The notes beneath the pieces are model-generated. The model did no database searches. It was given only the letters and a program-made list of their open reading frames with translations, and was not told the DNA's origin. This document shows positions 38,998 through 48,507 of a stretch of 64,000 bases of DNA, piece after piece (position 1 is the first letter of the stretch; each line of letters begins with the position of its first letter). The stretch comes from Lysobacterales bacterium (GTDB lineage Bacteria; Pseudomonadota; Gammaproteobacteria; Xanthomonadales; Rhodanobacteraceae), in NCBI GenBank assembly GCA_017305135.1, contig JAFKNA010000015.1:106274-170273 (forward strand), read 5' to 3'. The translations under genes were made by a program, and so were the position numbers.

Positions 38998-39585
38998 ATG
39001 GGCGAAAGCGACTTGGATCGGGCGCTCGTCGAGCGTGTGCAGAAGGGCGACCGGCACGCGTTCGACCTGCTGGTGCGCAAATACCAGCACAAGCTGATCA
39101 GCGTGATTTCCCGCTACATCAACGACTGGAGCGAGTGCCAGGACGTCGCCCAGGAAGCCTTCGTGCGCGCGTACCGCGCCATCGGCTCGTTCCGGGGTGA
39201 TGCCCAGTTCTATACCTGGATGTACAAGATCGCCATCAACACCGCCAAGAACCACCTGGTTTCGCAGGGCCGCCGCCCGCCGACCGAGGACGTGGTGATC
39301 GAGGATGCGGTGCAGTTCGAGGGCGCGACGCGCCTGCACGAGTCGGCCACGCCCGAACGCGAACTGATGCGCCAGGAAATTGAACAAACGGTATTCGCCA
39401 CTGTCCAACGGCTACCGGAGGAGCTCAGGACCGCGATCACGCTGCGCGAGGTCGATGGTCTGAGCTACGAGGAAATCGCGGAAGCGATGAACTGTCCGAT
39501 CGGCACGGTCAGGTCGCGCATCTTCCGCGCCCGCGAGGCGATCGACGAGGAGTTGCGCCCGTTGTTGTCGGAGAAAGACACATGA
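38998..39585 (+). CDS. rpoE: ECF sigma factor RpoE (AlgU)
   Basis: 195 residues starting MGESDLDRALVERVQKGDRH. Region 2 (DWSECQDVAQEAFVRAYRAI) and region 4 (REVDGLSYEEIAEAMNCPIG, TVRSRIFRAREA) are canonical for the RpoE/AlgU group. It directs the envelope-stress response. The downstream order rseA (overlapping ATGA), rseB, mucD is the standard regulatory set. Confidence 0.96.
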   Translation: MGESDLDRALVERVQKGDRHAFDLLVRKYQHKLISVISRYINDWSECQDVAQEAFVRAYRAIGSFRGDAQFYTWMYKIAINTAKNHLVSQGRRPPTEDVVIEDAVQFEGATRLHESATPERELMRQEIEQTVFATVQRLPEELRTAITLREVDGLSYEEIAEAMNCPIGTVRSRIFRAREAIDEELRPLLSEKDT

Positions 39586-40244
39586 GTCCGATTCACGAAC
39601 AGCTTTCGGCCCTGATGGACGGCGAACTCGAACGCGATGCTGCGCGCTTCGTGCTGAAGCGGGTGGCGGGCGAGCGCGAGCTTGGCCTGGCGTGGGCGCG
39701 CTGGCACGTCGCCCGCGAGGCGCTGCGCCGCCAGTCGACGATGGTGCTGCCGGCCTCCTTCGCCGACGCGGTGCTGGCGCGCATCGAAGGCACCCACATC
39801 GCCCCGGTCCGGGGCGGGGTTCCGGTCTGGCTGCGCTGGGGCGCGGGTGGCGCGATCGCGGCTTCGGTGGCGATGGCCGCGCTGCTGGTCGCGCCTCCGG
39901 CCAACGAGGATCCGGGCCAGCCCTTCGCGATGCCGCAACAGGGTTTCGCGGCGCAGTCGGCGACGCCGGGCAGGGCGATCGACGCGGCTCCCGTGTCGGC
40001 GACCACCGCGCCGCGCGAGTTCCGCGCGCCGCTGCTGCCGGTGACGCCGATCGAGACCGCTCCGGCGAGCTTCGGCAGCAGCGACGTGGGCCCGGCGGGC
40101 ATCGATCCGCATCTGGAGCCCTACCTGATCCGCCATTACCAGAGCGTCGGCCGCAACGGCCCGTCGGCGTTCGTCCCCTACGTGCTGCTGGTCACGCCCC
40201 AGCAGGAGCCGCAGGCGGCGCAGTCCGCAACGCGCGAGCATTGA
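39582..40244 (+). CDS. rseA: Anti-sigma-E factor RseA (MucA)
   Basis: 220 residues. The N-terminal anti-sigma domain is recognisable: MSPIHEQLSALMDGELERDA, then ERELGLAWARWHVAREALRR. One membrane helix near 86-103 (WGAGGAIAASVAMAALLVA) separates cytosolic and periplasmic parts; the periplasmic tail is Pro/Ala-rich and ends with a HLEPYLIRHYQSVG segment. Proteolysis by DegS/RseP-type proteases would release RpoE. Translationally coupled to rpoE. Confidence 0.93.
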   Translation: MSPIHEQLSALMDGELERDAARFVLKRVAGERELGLAWARWHVAREALRRQSTMVLPASFADAVLARIEGTHIAPVRGGVPVWLRWGAGGAIAASVAMAALLVAPPANEDPGQPFAMPQQGFAAQSATPGRAIDAAPVSATTAPREFRAPLLPVTPIETAPASFGSSDVGPAGIDPHLEPYLIRHYQSVGRNGPSAFVPYVLLVTPQQEPQAAQSATREH

Positions 40245-40293
40245 CCAGCGTGGCGGCAGCGGTCCCGGCACGCGCACCGGCGTGCGATCTTCC

Positions 40294-41244
40294 ATGTTGA
40301 AACGCTTCCTTGTCGCGGCCTTCGCTGTGCTGGCCTTCGCGCCCCTGCCCGCGCCGGCGGCACCCGAGGTGCCCGCGCCCGCGGCGCTGGTCGCGCAGAT
40401 GAACCGCGCCGTGCGCGATCTCGACTACCAGGGCTCGTTCGTCTACGAGCGCGACGGGCGCATCGATGCCCTGCGCATCTTCCATGCCGCCGGCCCGATT
40501 GAGCGCGAACGCCTGGTCAGCGTCAGCGGACCGCGCAGCGAGGTCATCCGCAGCGGGCCTACGGTCACCTGTCTTCCCGCCAGCGAGCGCGGGGTGCTGC
40601 TGGCCGGCAGCAGCAACACCCGCTTGTTGCCGCTGGTGCCGCGCCTGCAGGGTCGCGCGCTGCAGCATTACGCCCTGCGCGACGCTGGCACGGATCGCGT
40701 CGCCGGGTACCCCGCACGCGTCGTCGAGGTGGTGCCGCGCGACGCCTGGCGCTACGGCTATCGCCTGTGGATCGAGGACGGCGCCAGGCTGCTGCTCCGC
40801 TCAGCGGTGATCGACGCCCGCCAGCGCACCCTGGAACAGTTCATGTTCGTCGCGCTGGAGATCGGCGCGGCGCCGCGCGAGAGCGACCTCGCCCCGGTCG
40901 GCGAGACCGGGCTGGTGGCCTCGCCCGACGAGGAGTCGCTGCGTCACGCACGCTGGCGCGTGGCCGAAGTGCCGCCCGGGTTCTTCCTCGCCCGCCTGCA
41001 GCGGCCGGCGAAGGCGCCCGACGGCGCCGAACACCAGGTCTACAGCGACGGCATCGCCAACGTCTCGGTGTACATCGAGCCGGCCGAGGCGGCCGCTCCG
41101 CCGGATCGCGACCTGGCACGCGGCGTCATCAGCCTGCATGCACAGACGCGCGAGGGCTGGCGGGTCACGGCCGTCGGGGACGTGCCCCGCGCCACGGTCG
41201 CGCGCATGGCGGGCTCCGTCGAGGCCATTCCGGCGCCGCGCTGA
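40294..41244 (+). CDS. rseB: Sigma-E regulator RseB (MucB)
   Basis: 316 residues with a signal peptide (MLKRFLVAAFAVLAFAPLPA). The LolA-like large domain starts MNRAVRDLDYQGSFVYERDG and the small domain ends RVTAVGDVPRATVARMAGSV. RseB binds the periplasmic part of RseA and shields it from cleavage until lipoprotein or LPS stress. The ATG at 40294 is preferred to a GTG four codons upstream because the signal peptide starts there. Confidence 0.93.
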   Translation: MLKRFLVAAFAVLAFAPLPAPAAPEVPAPAALVAQMNRAVRDLDYQGSFVYERDGRIDALRIFHAAGPIERERLVSVSGPRSEVIRSGPTVTCLPASERGVLLAGSSNTRLLPLVPRLQGRALQHYALRDAGTDRVAGYPARVVEVVPRDAWRYGYRLWIEDGARLLLRSAVIDARQRTLEQFMFVALEIGAAPRESDLAPVGETGLVASPDEESLRHARWRVAEVPPGFFLARLQRPAKAPDGAEHQVYSDGIANVSVYIEPAEAAAPPDRDLARGVISLHAQTREGWRVTAVGDVPRATVARMAGSVEAIPAPR

Positions 41245-41396
41245 AGCTCGACTGAGCGCCTGGCACGCTCGTTGCCCGCGGGGGAACTTTGCCGCGGCAT
41301 GCTGCATCCAAGCGCGTGCCTGCCATCCGCCGCGGCGTTCGTCCGGGCGCGAAGGCACCGTTCCATCCACCAGGGAAAAGCGAGGGTTATCCAATC

Positions 41397-42818
41397 ATGA
41401 CGATCTTGCGCAGTGGGACACTTGGCCGCTGGCTGCTTGCGCCCGTGCTGATGCTGCTGGTCAGCATGCCGGCGCTGGCGGCGGACCTGCCCGACTTCAC
41501 CGGGCTGGTCGAGAAATACGGGCCGGCGGTGGTCAACGTGCAGGCCACCGGGAGCGTCGACACGCAGGGCAACGACCTGCAGGACGTGCCGGAAATCTTC
41601 CGCCGCTTCTTCGGTCCGCTGCCGCCGCAGCGGCCCGACCGCGGCGAGCGCGTGTCGATGGGTTCGGGTTTCATCATCTCCGCCGACGGCTACGTGCTCA
41701 CCAACAACCACGTCGTCGACGGCGCCGACCACGTCACCGTGCGCCTGTCCGATCGGCGCGTGCTCGACGCCAAGGTGGTCGGCAAGGACGCGCAGTACGA
41801 CATCGCCCTGCTGAAACTGGAGGCCAGCGACCTGCCGGTGGTCAGCATCGGCGACTCGAAGAACCTCAAGCCCGGGCAATGGGTGGTGGCGATCGGCTCG
41901 CCGTTCGGGATGGATCATTCGGTGACCGCCGGCATCGTCAGCGCGGTCGGCCGCAGCTTCGGCGGCCCCGACCAGCAGTACGTGCCCTTCATCCAGACCG
42001 ACGTGCCGATCAACCGCGGCAATTCGGGCGGCCCGCTGTTCAACCTCGACGGCCAGGTGGTCGGCATCAACTCGCAGATCTTCTCCAACACCGGCGGCTT
42101 CATGGGCGTGTCGTTCGCGATCCCGATCGACATCGCCATGAGTGCGGTCGACCAGCTCAAGGCGACCGGCCGGGTCAGTCGCGGCATGATCGGCGTGCGC
42201 ATCCAGAACGTGGACCGTGAGCAGGCCAAGGCGCTGGGCCTGCCGCGCATCGGCGGCGCGCTGGTCAACGAGGTGACCCCCGGCGGCGCCGCCGACAAGG
42301 CCGGCGTGCAGGTGGGCGACGTGATCCTCGCCTTCGCCGGCCGTGACGTGGCGACCTCGTCCGACCTCCCGCCGCTGGTCGGCACCACCAAGCCGGGCGC
42401 GAAGGCCGACCTCACCATCTGGCGCGATGGCAAGACGCTGACCCTTCCGGTCACCGTCGGCAGCCAGCCCGCCGACCTCGGCGGACAGCTCGCCGGGGGC
42501 GATTCCGGCAGCGCCGAAGCGGCCGGCAATCCGCTCGGCATCGTCGTCGACGAGCTGACTGGCGAGCAGCGCAAGCAGCTCGGCATCGACCGCGACCAGG
42601 GCGTGGTGATCACGCGCCTGGTCGGCGATACCGCGCGCCGTTCGGCACTCGCCCCGGGCGACGTGATCCTGATGGTGGGCCGCAAGCCCGTGAAATCCCC
42701 GGCCGACTTCAATGCGGCCGTCAAGAGCGCCAAGCCTGGTGACGCGGTGATGCTGCTGGTGCGCCGCAACGACCAGACCCAGTTCATCGCGCTGACGGTG
42801 CCGAAGGCCGGCGAGTGA
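41397..42818 (+). CDS. mucD: Periplasmic serine protease MucD (DegP/DegQ-like)
   Basis: 473 residues. Signal peptide to about residue 28; trypsin-like domain with catalytic triad His105 (TNNHVVD), Asp135 (YDIALLK) and Ser210 (RGNSGGPL); two PDZ domains (about 270-360 and 375-470). It degrades misfolded periplasmic proteins and, as in Pseudomonas, damps the sigma-E response. Located after rseB with a 152-base gap and followed by a strong terminator. Confidence 0.96.
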   Translation: MTILRSGTLGRWLLAPVLMLLVSMPALAADLPDFTGLVEKYGPAVVNVQATGSVDTQGNDLQDVPEIFRRFFGPLPPQRPDRGERVSMGSGFIISADGYVLTNNHVVDGADHVTVRLSDRRVLDAKVVGKDAQYDIALLKLEASDLPVVSIGDSKNLKPGQWVVAIGSPFGMDHSVTAGIVSAVGRSFGGPDQQYVPFIQTDVPINRGNSGGPLFNLDGQVVGINSQIFSNTGGFMGVSFAIPIDIAMSAVDQLKATGRVSRGMIGVRIQNVDREQAKALGLPRIGGALVNEVTPGGAADKAGVQVGDVILAFAGRDVATSSDLPPLVGTTKPGAKADLTIWRDGKTLTLPVTVGSQPADLGGQLAGGDSGSAEAAGNPLGIVVDELTGEQRKQLGIDRDQGVVITRLVGDTARRSALAPGDVILMVGRKPVKSPADFNAAVKSAKPGDAVMLLVRRNDQTQFIALTVPKAGE

Positions 42819-42824
42819 TGGCGG

Positions 42825-42858
42825 ATCCGGGAGCGCCCCGCGCGCTCCCGGATTCTTT
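42825..42858 (+). terminator. Rho-independent terminator after mucD
   Basis: ATCCGGGAGCGC (42825-42836), 5-base loop, GCGCTCCCGGAT (42842-42853), then TCTTT. A perfect 12-base stem with a short T-rich tail, starting 7 bases after the mucD stop. It closes the rpoE-rseA-rseB-mucD operon. Confidence 0.85.
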
Positions 42859-42872
42859 CGTGCGACTGCCCC

Positions 42873-42897
42873 GTGGGAGCGGCTTCAGCCGCGATGC
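42873..42897. repeat. REP unit
   Basis: GTGGGAGCGGCTTCAGCCGC followed by GATGC, identical to the unit at 18807-18831. Single copy in the mucD-lepA gap. Confidence 0.7.
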
Positions 42898-43057
42898 TGT
42901 TGCTGCGTCCGCTCCCTTCCACAGCACCGTGGCAGGTACCGGAGCGCTTGCCGATCTGCCCCGGCGCCGGCGTTTCTGCGATAATCCGGCGCTTGTGCCA
43001 AGCCGCCGTCCGGGCGCCTTGAGGCCAACCGGAACGGTGTCCAGCTTGTCCAACCCG

Positions 43058-44848
<1,791 letters not shown>

Positions 44849-44852
44849 CCGC

Positions 44853-44999
44853 GATTGGGGATTGGGGATTCGGGATTGGGAAAGCGGATGCTACTGCGGC
44901 CCCGAGAGTGGTAGAAAACATCGCATTGATCGACCGGGACGGATGAGCGGCAGGCGGGCAGGCGGAGCATGAACTCCGAATCCCGAATCCCCAATCCCG
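44853..44999. repeat. Inverted repeat element between lepA and lepB
   Basis: GATTGGGGATTGGGGATTCG...GGATTGGG (44853-44880) and, inverted, CCGAATCCCGAATCCCCAAT...CCCGG (44976-44999), about 95 bases apart. The GATT-GGG units are tandem within each arm. Elements of this GGGATTGGGGATTCGGGATT type are scattered through Xanthomonad genomes. The right arm falls in the open frame just before lepB and would be wrongly translated if the ATG at 44969 were used. Confidence 0.75.
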
Positions 45000-45016
45000 G
45001 CTCCGAAGGAGCCACG

Positions 45017-45916
45017 ATGGATTTTGATTTCGCATTGCTGCTGGTGGTGTTGACGGCCGTTTCCGGCGTGATCTGGCTGCTCGACCACCTGCTGCTGAAG
45101 CCGGGCCGCCGACGCCGTGCCGCGGCGCTGGAGGGGCTGGCCTCGCTGCCGCCGGAGGAGCGCGAGGCGCGCATGAAGAACGCCCTGCGCGAGCCGGTGG
45201 TGGTCGAGTACGCCCACTCGTTCTTCCCGGTGCTGCTGATCATCCTGCTGTTCCGCTCCTTCATCGCCGAACCGTTCAAGATTCCATCGGGCTCGATGAT
45301 GCCGACGCTCCTGGTCGGCGATTTCATCCTCGTCAACAAGTTCGCCTACGGCCTGCGCCTGCCGGTGCTGAACAGGAAGATCTTCGAGGTCGGCGAGCCG
45401 AAGCGCGGCGATGTCTTCGTGTTCCGTTATCCGGGCTTCCGCTGCCAGCAGGGCGGCGAGTGGGTACAGAGCGGCAACCCCTGCAACCAGCCGTTCCGCA
45501 AGGTGGGGCGCGAGGACTACATCAAGCGCGTCATCGGCCTGCCGGGCGACGAGATCACCTACCGCAACAAGACGCTCTACGTGAACGGCGAGCAGGTGCC
45601 GGAAACGCCGATGGGCAGTTACGAGGGCCCATCCGAGCGCGGCCGCAGCATGGCGGGCGCACAGGTGATGCTGGAGGACCTCGGCGGCGTCGAGCACCGC
45701 ATCATGGAGATGCCGCAGGCCTGGATCGGCCACGAGGGCACCTGGAAGGTGCCGGATGGACAATACTTCGCGATGGGAGACAATCGCGACAACAGCGCCG
45801 ACAGCCGTTTCTGGGGCTTCGTGCCGGAAGCGAACCTGGTCGGCAAGGCCTTCCTGATCTGGATGAACTTCGACGACGGCATCGATTTCAGCCGCATCGG
45901 AACCGTGATCAAATAG
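45017..45916 (+). CDS. lepB: Signal peptidase I
   Basis: 299 residues from the ATG at 45017, which has GAAGGAG upstream. Membrane segment near 4-22 and another near 70-85 (SFFPVLLIILLFRSFIAEPF), catalytic Ser93 (PSGSMMP) and Lys170 (YIKRVIGLPGD), and the box GDNRDNSADSRFWGFV. It cleaves signal peptides of exported proteins. An in-frame ATG at 44969 is rejected because it would translate the intergenic repeat. Confidence 0.96.
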   Translation: MDFDFALLLVVLTAVSGVIWLLDHLLLKPGRRRRAAALEGLASLPPEEREARMKNALREPVVVEYAHSFFPVLLIILLFRSFIAEPFKIPSGSMMPTLLVGDFILVNKFAYGLRLPVLNRKIFEVGEPKRGDVFVFRYPGFRCQQGGEWVQSGNPCNQPFRKVGREDYIKRVIGLPGDEITYRNKTLYVNGEQVPETPMGSYEGPSERGRSMAGAQVMLEDLGGVEHRIMEMPQAWIGHEGTWKVPDGQYFAMGDNRDNSADSRFWGFVPEANLVGKAFLIWMNFDDGIDFSRIGTVIK

Positions 45917-45956
45917 CCGCGGCGGCGACGCCGCACCGTTCAAGGGGCGAGGGGAC

Positions 45957-46343
45957 ATGAACACAATCGGCAAGGTTCGCGGCATCACGCTGATCGGTTT
46001 CCTGATCGGGCTCTGCGTGCTCGGCTTCTTCGCCTACATGGCGATGCGCCTGGTGCCGATGTACGTGGAATATTTCGGCGTGGTCAAGGCGATGGAGCAG
46101 GTGCGCAACGAGCCCGGCTCGGGGCAGCGCTCGCTGCAGGAGATCCGCAGCAATCTCAGCCTCAAGTTCGATACCCAGTACGTGGACGAGGCCTCGGTGC
46201 CGCCCTCCGCGATCATGCTCAAGCGCGAAGGCGGCGCGGCGGTGCTGCGCATCGCCTACGAGAAGCGCGTGCCATTCCTCTACAACATCGACCTCGTCGG
46301 CAAGTTCGACAAGTCGGTCAAGCTCGACAAGACGGGTGGCTGA
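45957..46343 (+). CDS. DUF4845 membrane-anchored protein
   Basis: 128 residues: a short basic N-terminus, one membrane helix (GITLIGFLIGLCVLGFFAYM, pseudopilin-like in composition), then a periplasmic alpha/beta domain. DUF4845 proteins sit between lepB and rnc in many beta- and gammaproteobacteria; their function is unknown. Its last codons overlap the rnc GTG start by 8 bases. Confidence 0.88.
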   Translation: MNTIGKVRGITLIGFLIGLCVLGFFAYMAMRLVPMYVEYFGVVKAMEQVRNEPGSGQRSLQEIRSNLSLKFDTQYVDEASVPPSAIMLKREGGAAVLRIAYEKRVPFLYNIDLVGKFDKSVKLDKTGG

Positions 46344-47007
46344 ACCGTCCATCCTCGGCCATCGCTTCGCCGACGCGGAACTGCTCGACCGCGCGCTGAC
46401 CCATCGCAGCGCCAGCCACCTCAACAACGAGCGGCTGGAATTCCTCGGCGACGCGCTGCTCAACCTGTTCGTCGCCGAACTCGTCTACGAGGAGCACCCG
46501 CGCGCCGACGAGGGCGAGATGACGCGCCGCCGTGCCGCGCTGGTCAACGGCGGCTCGCTGGCCACCATCGCCCGCGCCGAGGGCATCGGCGACCGCCTGC
46601 ACCTCGGCCCCGGCGAGCTCAAGAGCGGCGGCTTCCGCCGCGACTCGATCCTCGCCGATGCCTTCGAGGCGCTGATCGCCGCCATCTATGCGGATGCCGG
46701 CTGGCAGGCCTGCCGCGACACCGTGCGGCGCCTGTTCGCCGGACGCGTGCACGAAGGCGCGCATACGCCCAAGGACGCCAAGACGCGCCTGCAGGAGTGG
46801 CTGCAGGGCCGCGGCCTTCCGCTGCCCGTCTACGAATTGGTCGCCACCACCGGCGAGGACCACGCGCGCGTGTTCGAGGTCAGCTGCCGCCTGGACGCAC
46901 TCTCCATCCTCACCGGCGGCAGCGCCTCCGGCCGCCGCGCCGCCGAGCAGATCGCCGCGGAACTGGCCCTCGCCGCCGCCATCGAGCATTCCGATGCCAA
47001 ACCCTGA
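46336..47007 (+). CDS. rnc: Ribonuclease III
   Basis: 223 residues from a GTG. The catalytic signature NERLEFLGDALLNLFVAELV holds the metal-binding Glu and Asp; a second acidic cluster DAFEALIAAIYAD follows; the C-terminal dsRNA-binding domain begins DAKTRLQEWLQGRGLPLPVY. It processes rRNA precursors and double-stranded RNA. Overlaps both DUF4845 and era, indicating coupled translation. Could also act on structured CRISPR transcripts, although type I-G encodes its own processing domain. Confidence 0.96.
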   Translation: MAEPSILGHRFADAELLDRALTHRSASHLNNERLEFLGDALLNLFVAELVYEEHPRADEGEMTRRRAALVNGGSLATIARAEGIGDRLHLGPGELKSGGFRRDSILADAFEALIAAIYADAGWQACRDTVRRLFAGRVHEGAHTPKDAKTRLQEWLQGRGLPLPVYELVATTGEDHARVFEVSCRLDALSILTGGSASGRRAAEQIAAELALAAAIEHSDAKP

Positions 47008-47896
47008 AACCCCGCACCGCTTCGGCCACGTCGCCCTCATCGGCCGACCCAACGTCGGCAAGTCGACGCTCCTCAACACGCTGCTCGGGACGCGCCTCAG
47101 CATCGTCACGCCCAAGCCCCAGACCACCCGCCACCGCATCCTCGGCATCGTCAGCCGCCCGGATGCGCAGGTCGCCTTCCTCGATACGCCGGGCCTGCAC
47201 CAGGACGGCAAGAAGGCGCTGAACCGCCAGCTCAACCGCGTCGCGCGCCAGGTGCCGGGCGAAGCCGACGTGCTGGTCCACCTCATCGACGGCACCCGCT
47301 GGACCGACGAGGACCAGGCGGTGTGGGAACTCGTCGCCGCCCAGGCGGCGCCCTGCCTGCTCGCCGTCAACAAGGTCGACAAGCTCGCGGAAAAAGCCGC
47401 GCTGCTGCCCTTCGCCGCCGAGACCACCCGCGAACGCCCCTACGCCGCCGTGCACTTCATCGCCGCCCGCCGCGGCGACGGCGTGCCCGCGCTCCTGGAC
47501 GACATCGTCGCGCGCCTGCCGGAAGCCCCGGCGGGATACGCCGAGGACGAATTCACCGACCGGAGCGAGCGCTTTCTCGCCGCCGAACTCGTCCGCGAGC
47601 AGCTCATGCTGCAGCTCGGCGCCGAGCTCCCCTACGCCACCGCCGTCGAGATCGAGCGCTTCGAGGACAGCCCCGGCATCAGCCGCATCGGCGCCGTCAT
47701 ATGGGTCGAACGCGACGGCCAGAAGGGCATCGTCATCGGCGCCGGCGGCACCCGCCTCAAGGCCATCGGCAGCGCCGCCCGCAGGCAGATGCAGGAACTC
47801 TTCGACCGCCGCGTGCACCTGGAACTGTGGGTGCGCGTGCGCGAGTCGTGGAGCGATGACGCGAAGGCGCTGAGGCAGTTCGGGTATTCGGAGTAG
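46994..47896 (+). CDS. era: GTPase Era
   Basis: 300 residues. G1 GRPNVGKSTLLN, G2 region TRHRILG, G3 DTPGLH, G4 NKVDKL, and a C-terminal KH domain with VERDGQKGIVIGAGGTRLK. Era binds the 3' end of 16S rRNA during 30S assembly. The start overlaps rnc by 14 bases. recO, which normally follows, is absent from the window: the CRISPR-Cas locus begins here instead. Confidence 0.97.
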   Translation: MPNPETPHRFGHVALIGRPNVGKSTLLNTLLGTRLSIVTPKPQTTRHRILGIVSRPDAQVAFLDTPGLHQDGKKALNRQLNRVARQVPGEADVLVHLIDGTRWTDEDQAVWELVAAQAAPCLLAVNKVDKLAEKAALLPFAAETTRERPYAAVHFIAARRGDGVPALLDDIVARLPEAPAGYAEDEFTDRSERFLAAELVREQLMLQLGAELPYATAVEIERFEDSPGISRIGAVIWVERDGQKGIVIGAGGTRLKAIGSAARRQMQELFDRRVHLELWVRVRESWSDDAKALRQFGYSE

Positions 47897-48507
47897 GGTC
47901 CCCGACGGGTGATGCTTTCGCGCTCGCCTCGGTCGAACTGCGGCGCTTGAGGCTTGGAACGCTTGAGGCTCGGAAGCTTGGTGCGGAAGAACCTTGGCGA
48001 TTGTCCCCTTCGCCAGCCAAGCATACACTTCAACGAGGCCGCACCAAGCAGATCTGTATTGTAAAGCCTTGGTCCCCGGTATGTCAGCGACCATGAGTAA
48101 AATCAGATTCGTATGATTAGTAGTAGACGGGGAATAGACATGTGCGTAGGGCGGGAGTAGAGTGGGTCCTGCCACCCCGCAGAGCATGAGAGATATGACA
48201 CTTGCCGAGCCTGCCGACATCGTTCGCGTCGCCCTGCCACGCAGCATTGCCGCTCAGCTGGAGCGGCGGCCATCGGGCCATGTGTGCGATCTGCTTGCCC
48301 TGTTCGCGGTGCTGCATACTTGGGTTGCCACGCAAACGGCGGGGGAAGAAGTGGTGTCGCCCGATAGCTAGTTTGCGTAGGTGTGTGGCGGAGCCGTGCA
48401 TGTAGCGTGACGACGCAAATGCCTGGCGATCTCAATATTTGAGACGTTGGCGTGCTACTTGTCTCATGCGGCTGGAAAAGCACGCTACGGGTTATAGGGG
48501 AGGGGGC
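47897..48507. other. Junction region between era and the cas operon
   Basis: 611 bases without a convincing gene. The first 120 bases remain GC-rich; from about 48015 the composition is more mixed, with AT-rich patches (GAGTAAAATCAGATTC, GATTAGTAGTAGAC), unlike the flanking core genes and compatible with acquired DNA. A 58-residue frame at 48195-48371 has no recognisable features. An inverted repeat and a possible cas3 promoter lie at 48430-48467. Confidence 0.6.
48430..48467 (+). promoter_or_regulatory. Candidate cas operon promoter with overlapping palindrome
   Basis: TCTCAA-TAT-TTGAGA (48430-48444) is a perfect palindrome whose right arm TTGAGA is one base from the -35 consensus. TCTCAT at 48462-48467 is a weak -10 after a 17-base spacer. 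A protein on the palindrome would block the -35. Distance to the cas3 ATG is 40 bases, with GGGGAGGGGG as ribosome site. Confidence 0.4.

Noticed and set aside
42815-43057. N-terminal extension of lepA by 81 residues
   Set aside because: It would translate the mucD terminator and a REP unit; LepA homology begins at 43058.
44969-45016. Upstream in-frame start for lepB
   Set aside because: The added residues would be translated from an intergenic inverted repeat; the ATG at 45017 has a good ribosome site and starts at the conserved region.
48195-48371. 58-residue frame upstream of cas3 starting MTLAEPADIVRVALPRS
   Set aside because: No ribosome site, no recognisable motif and no similarity I know; kept only as a remark in the junction region.
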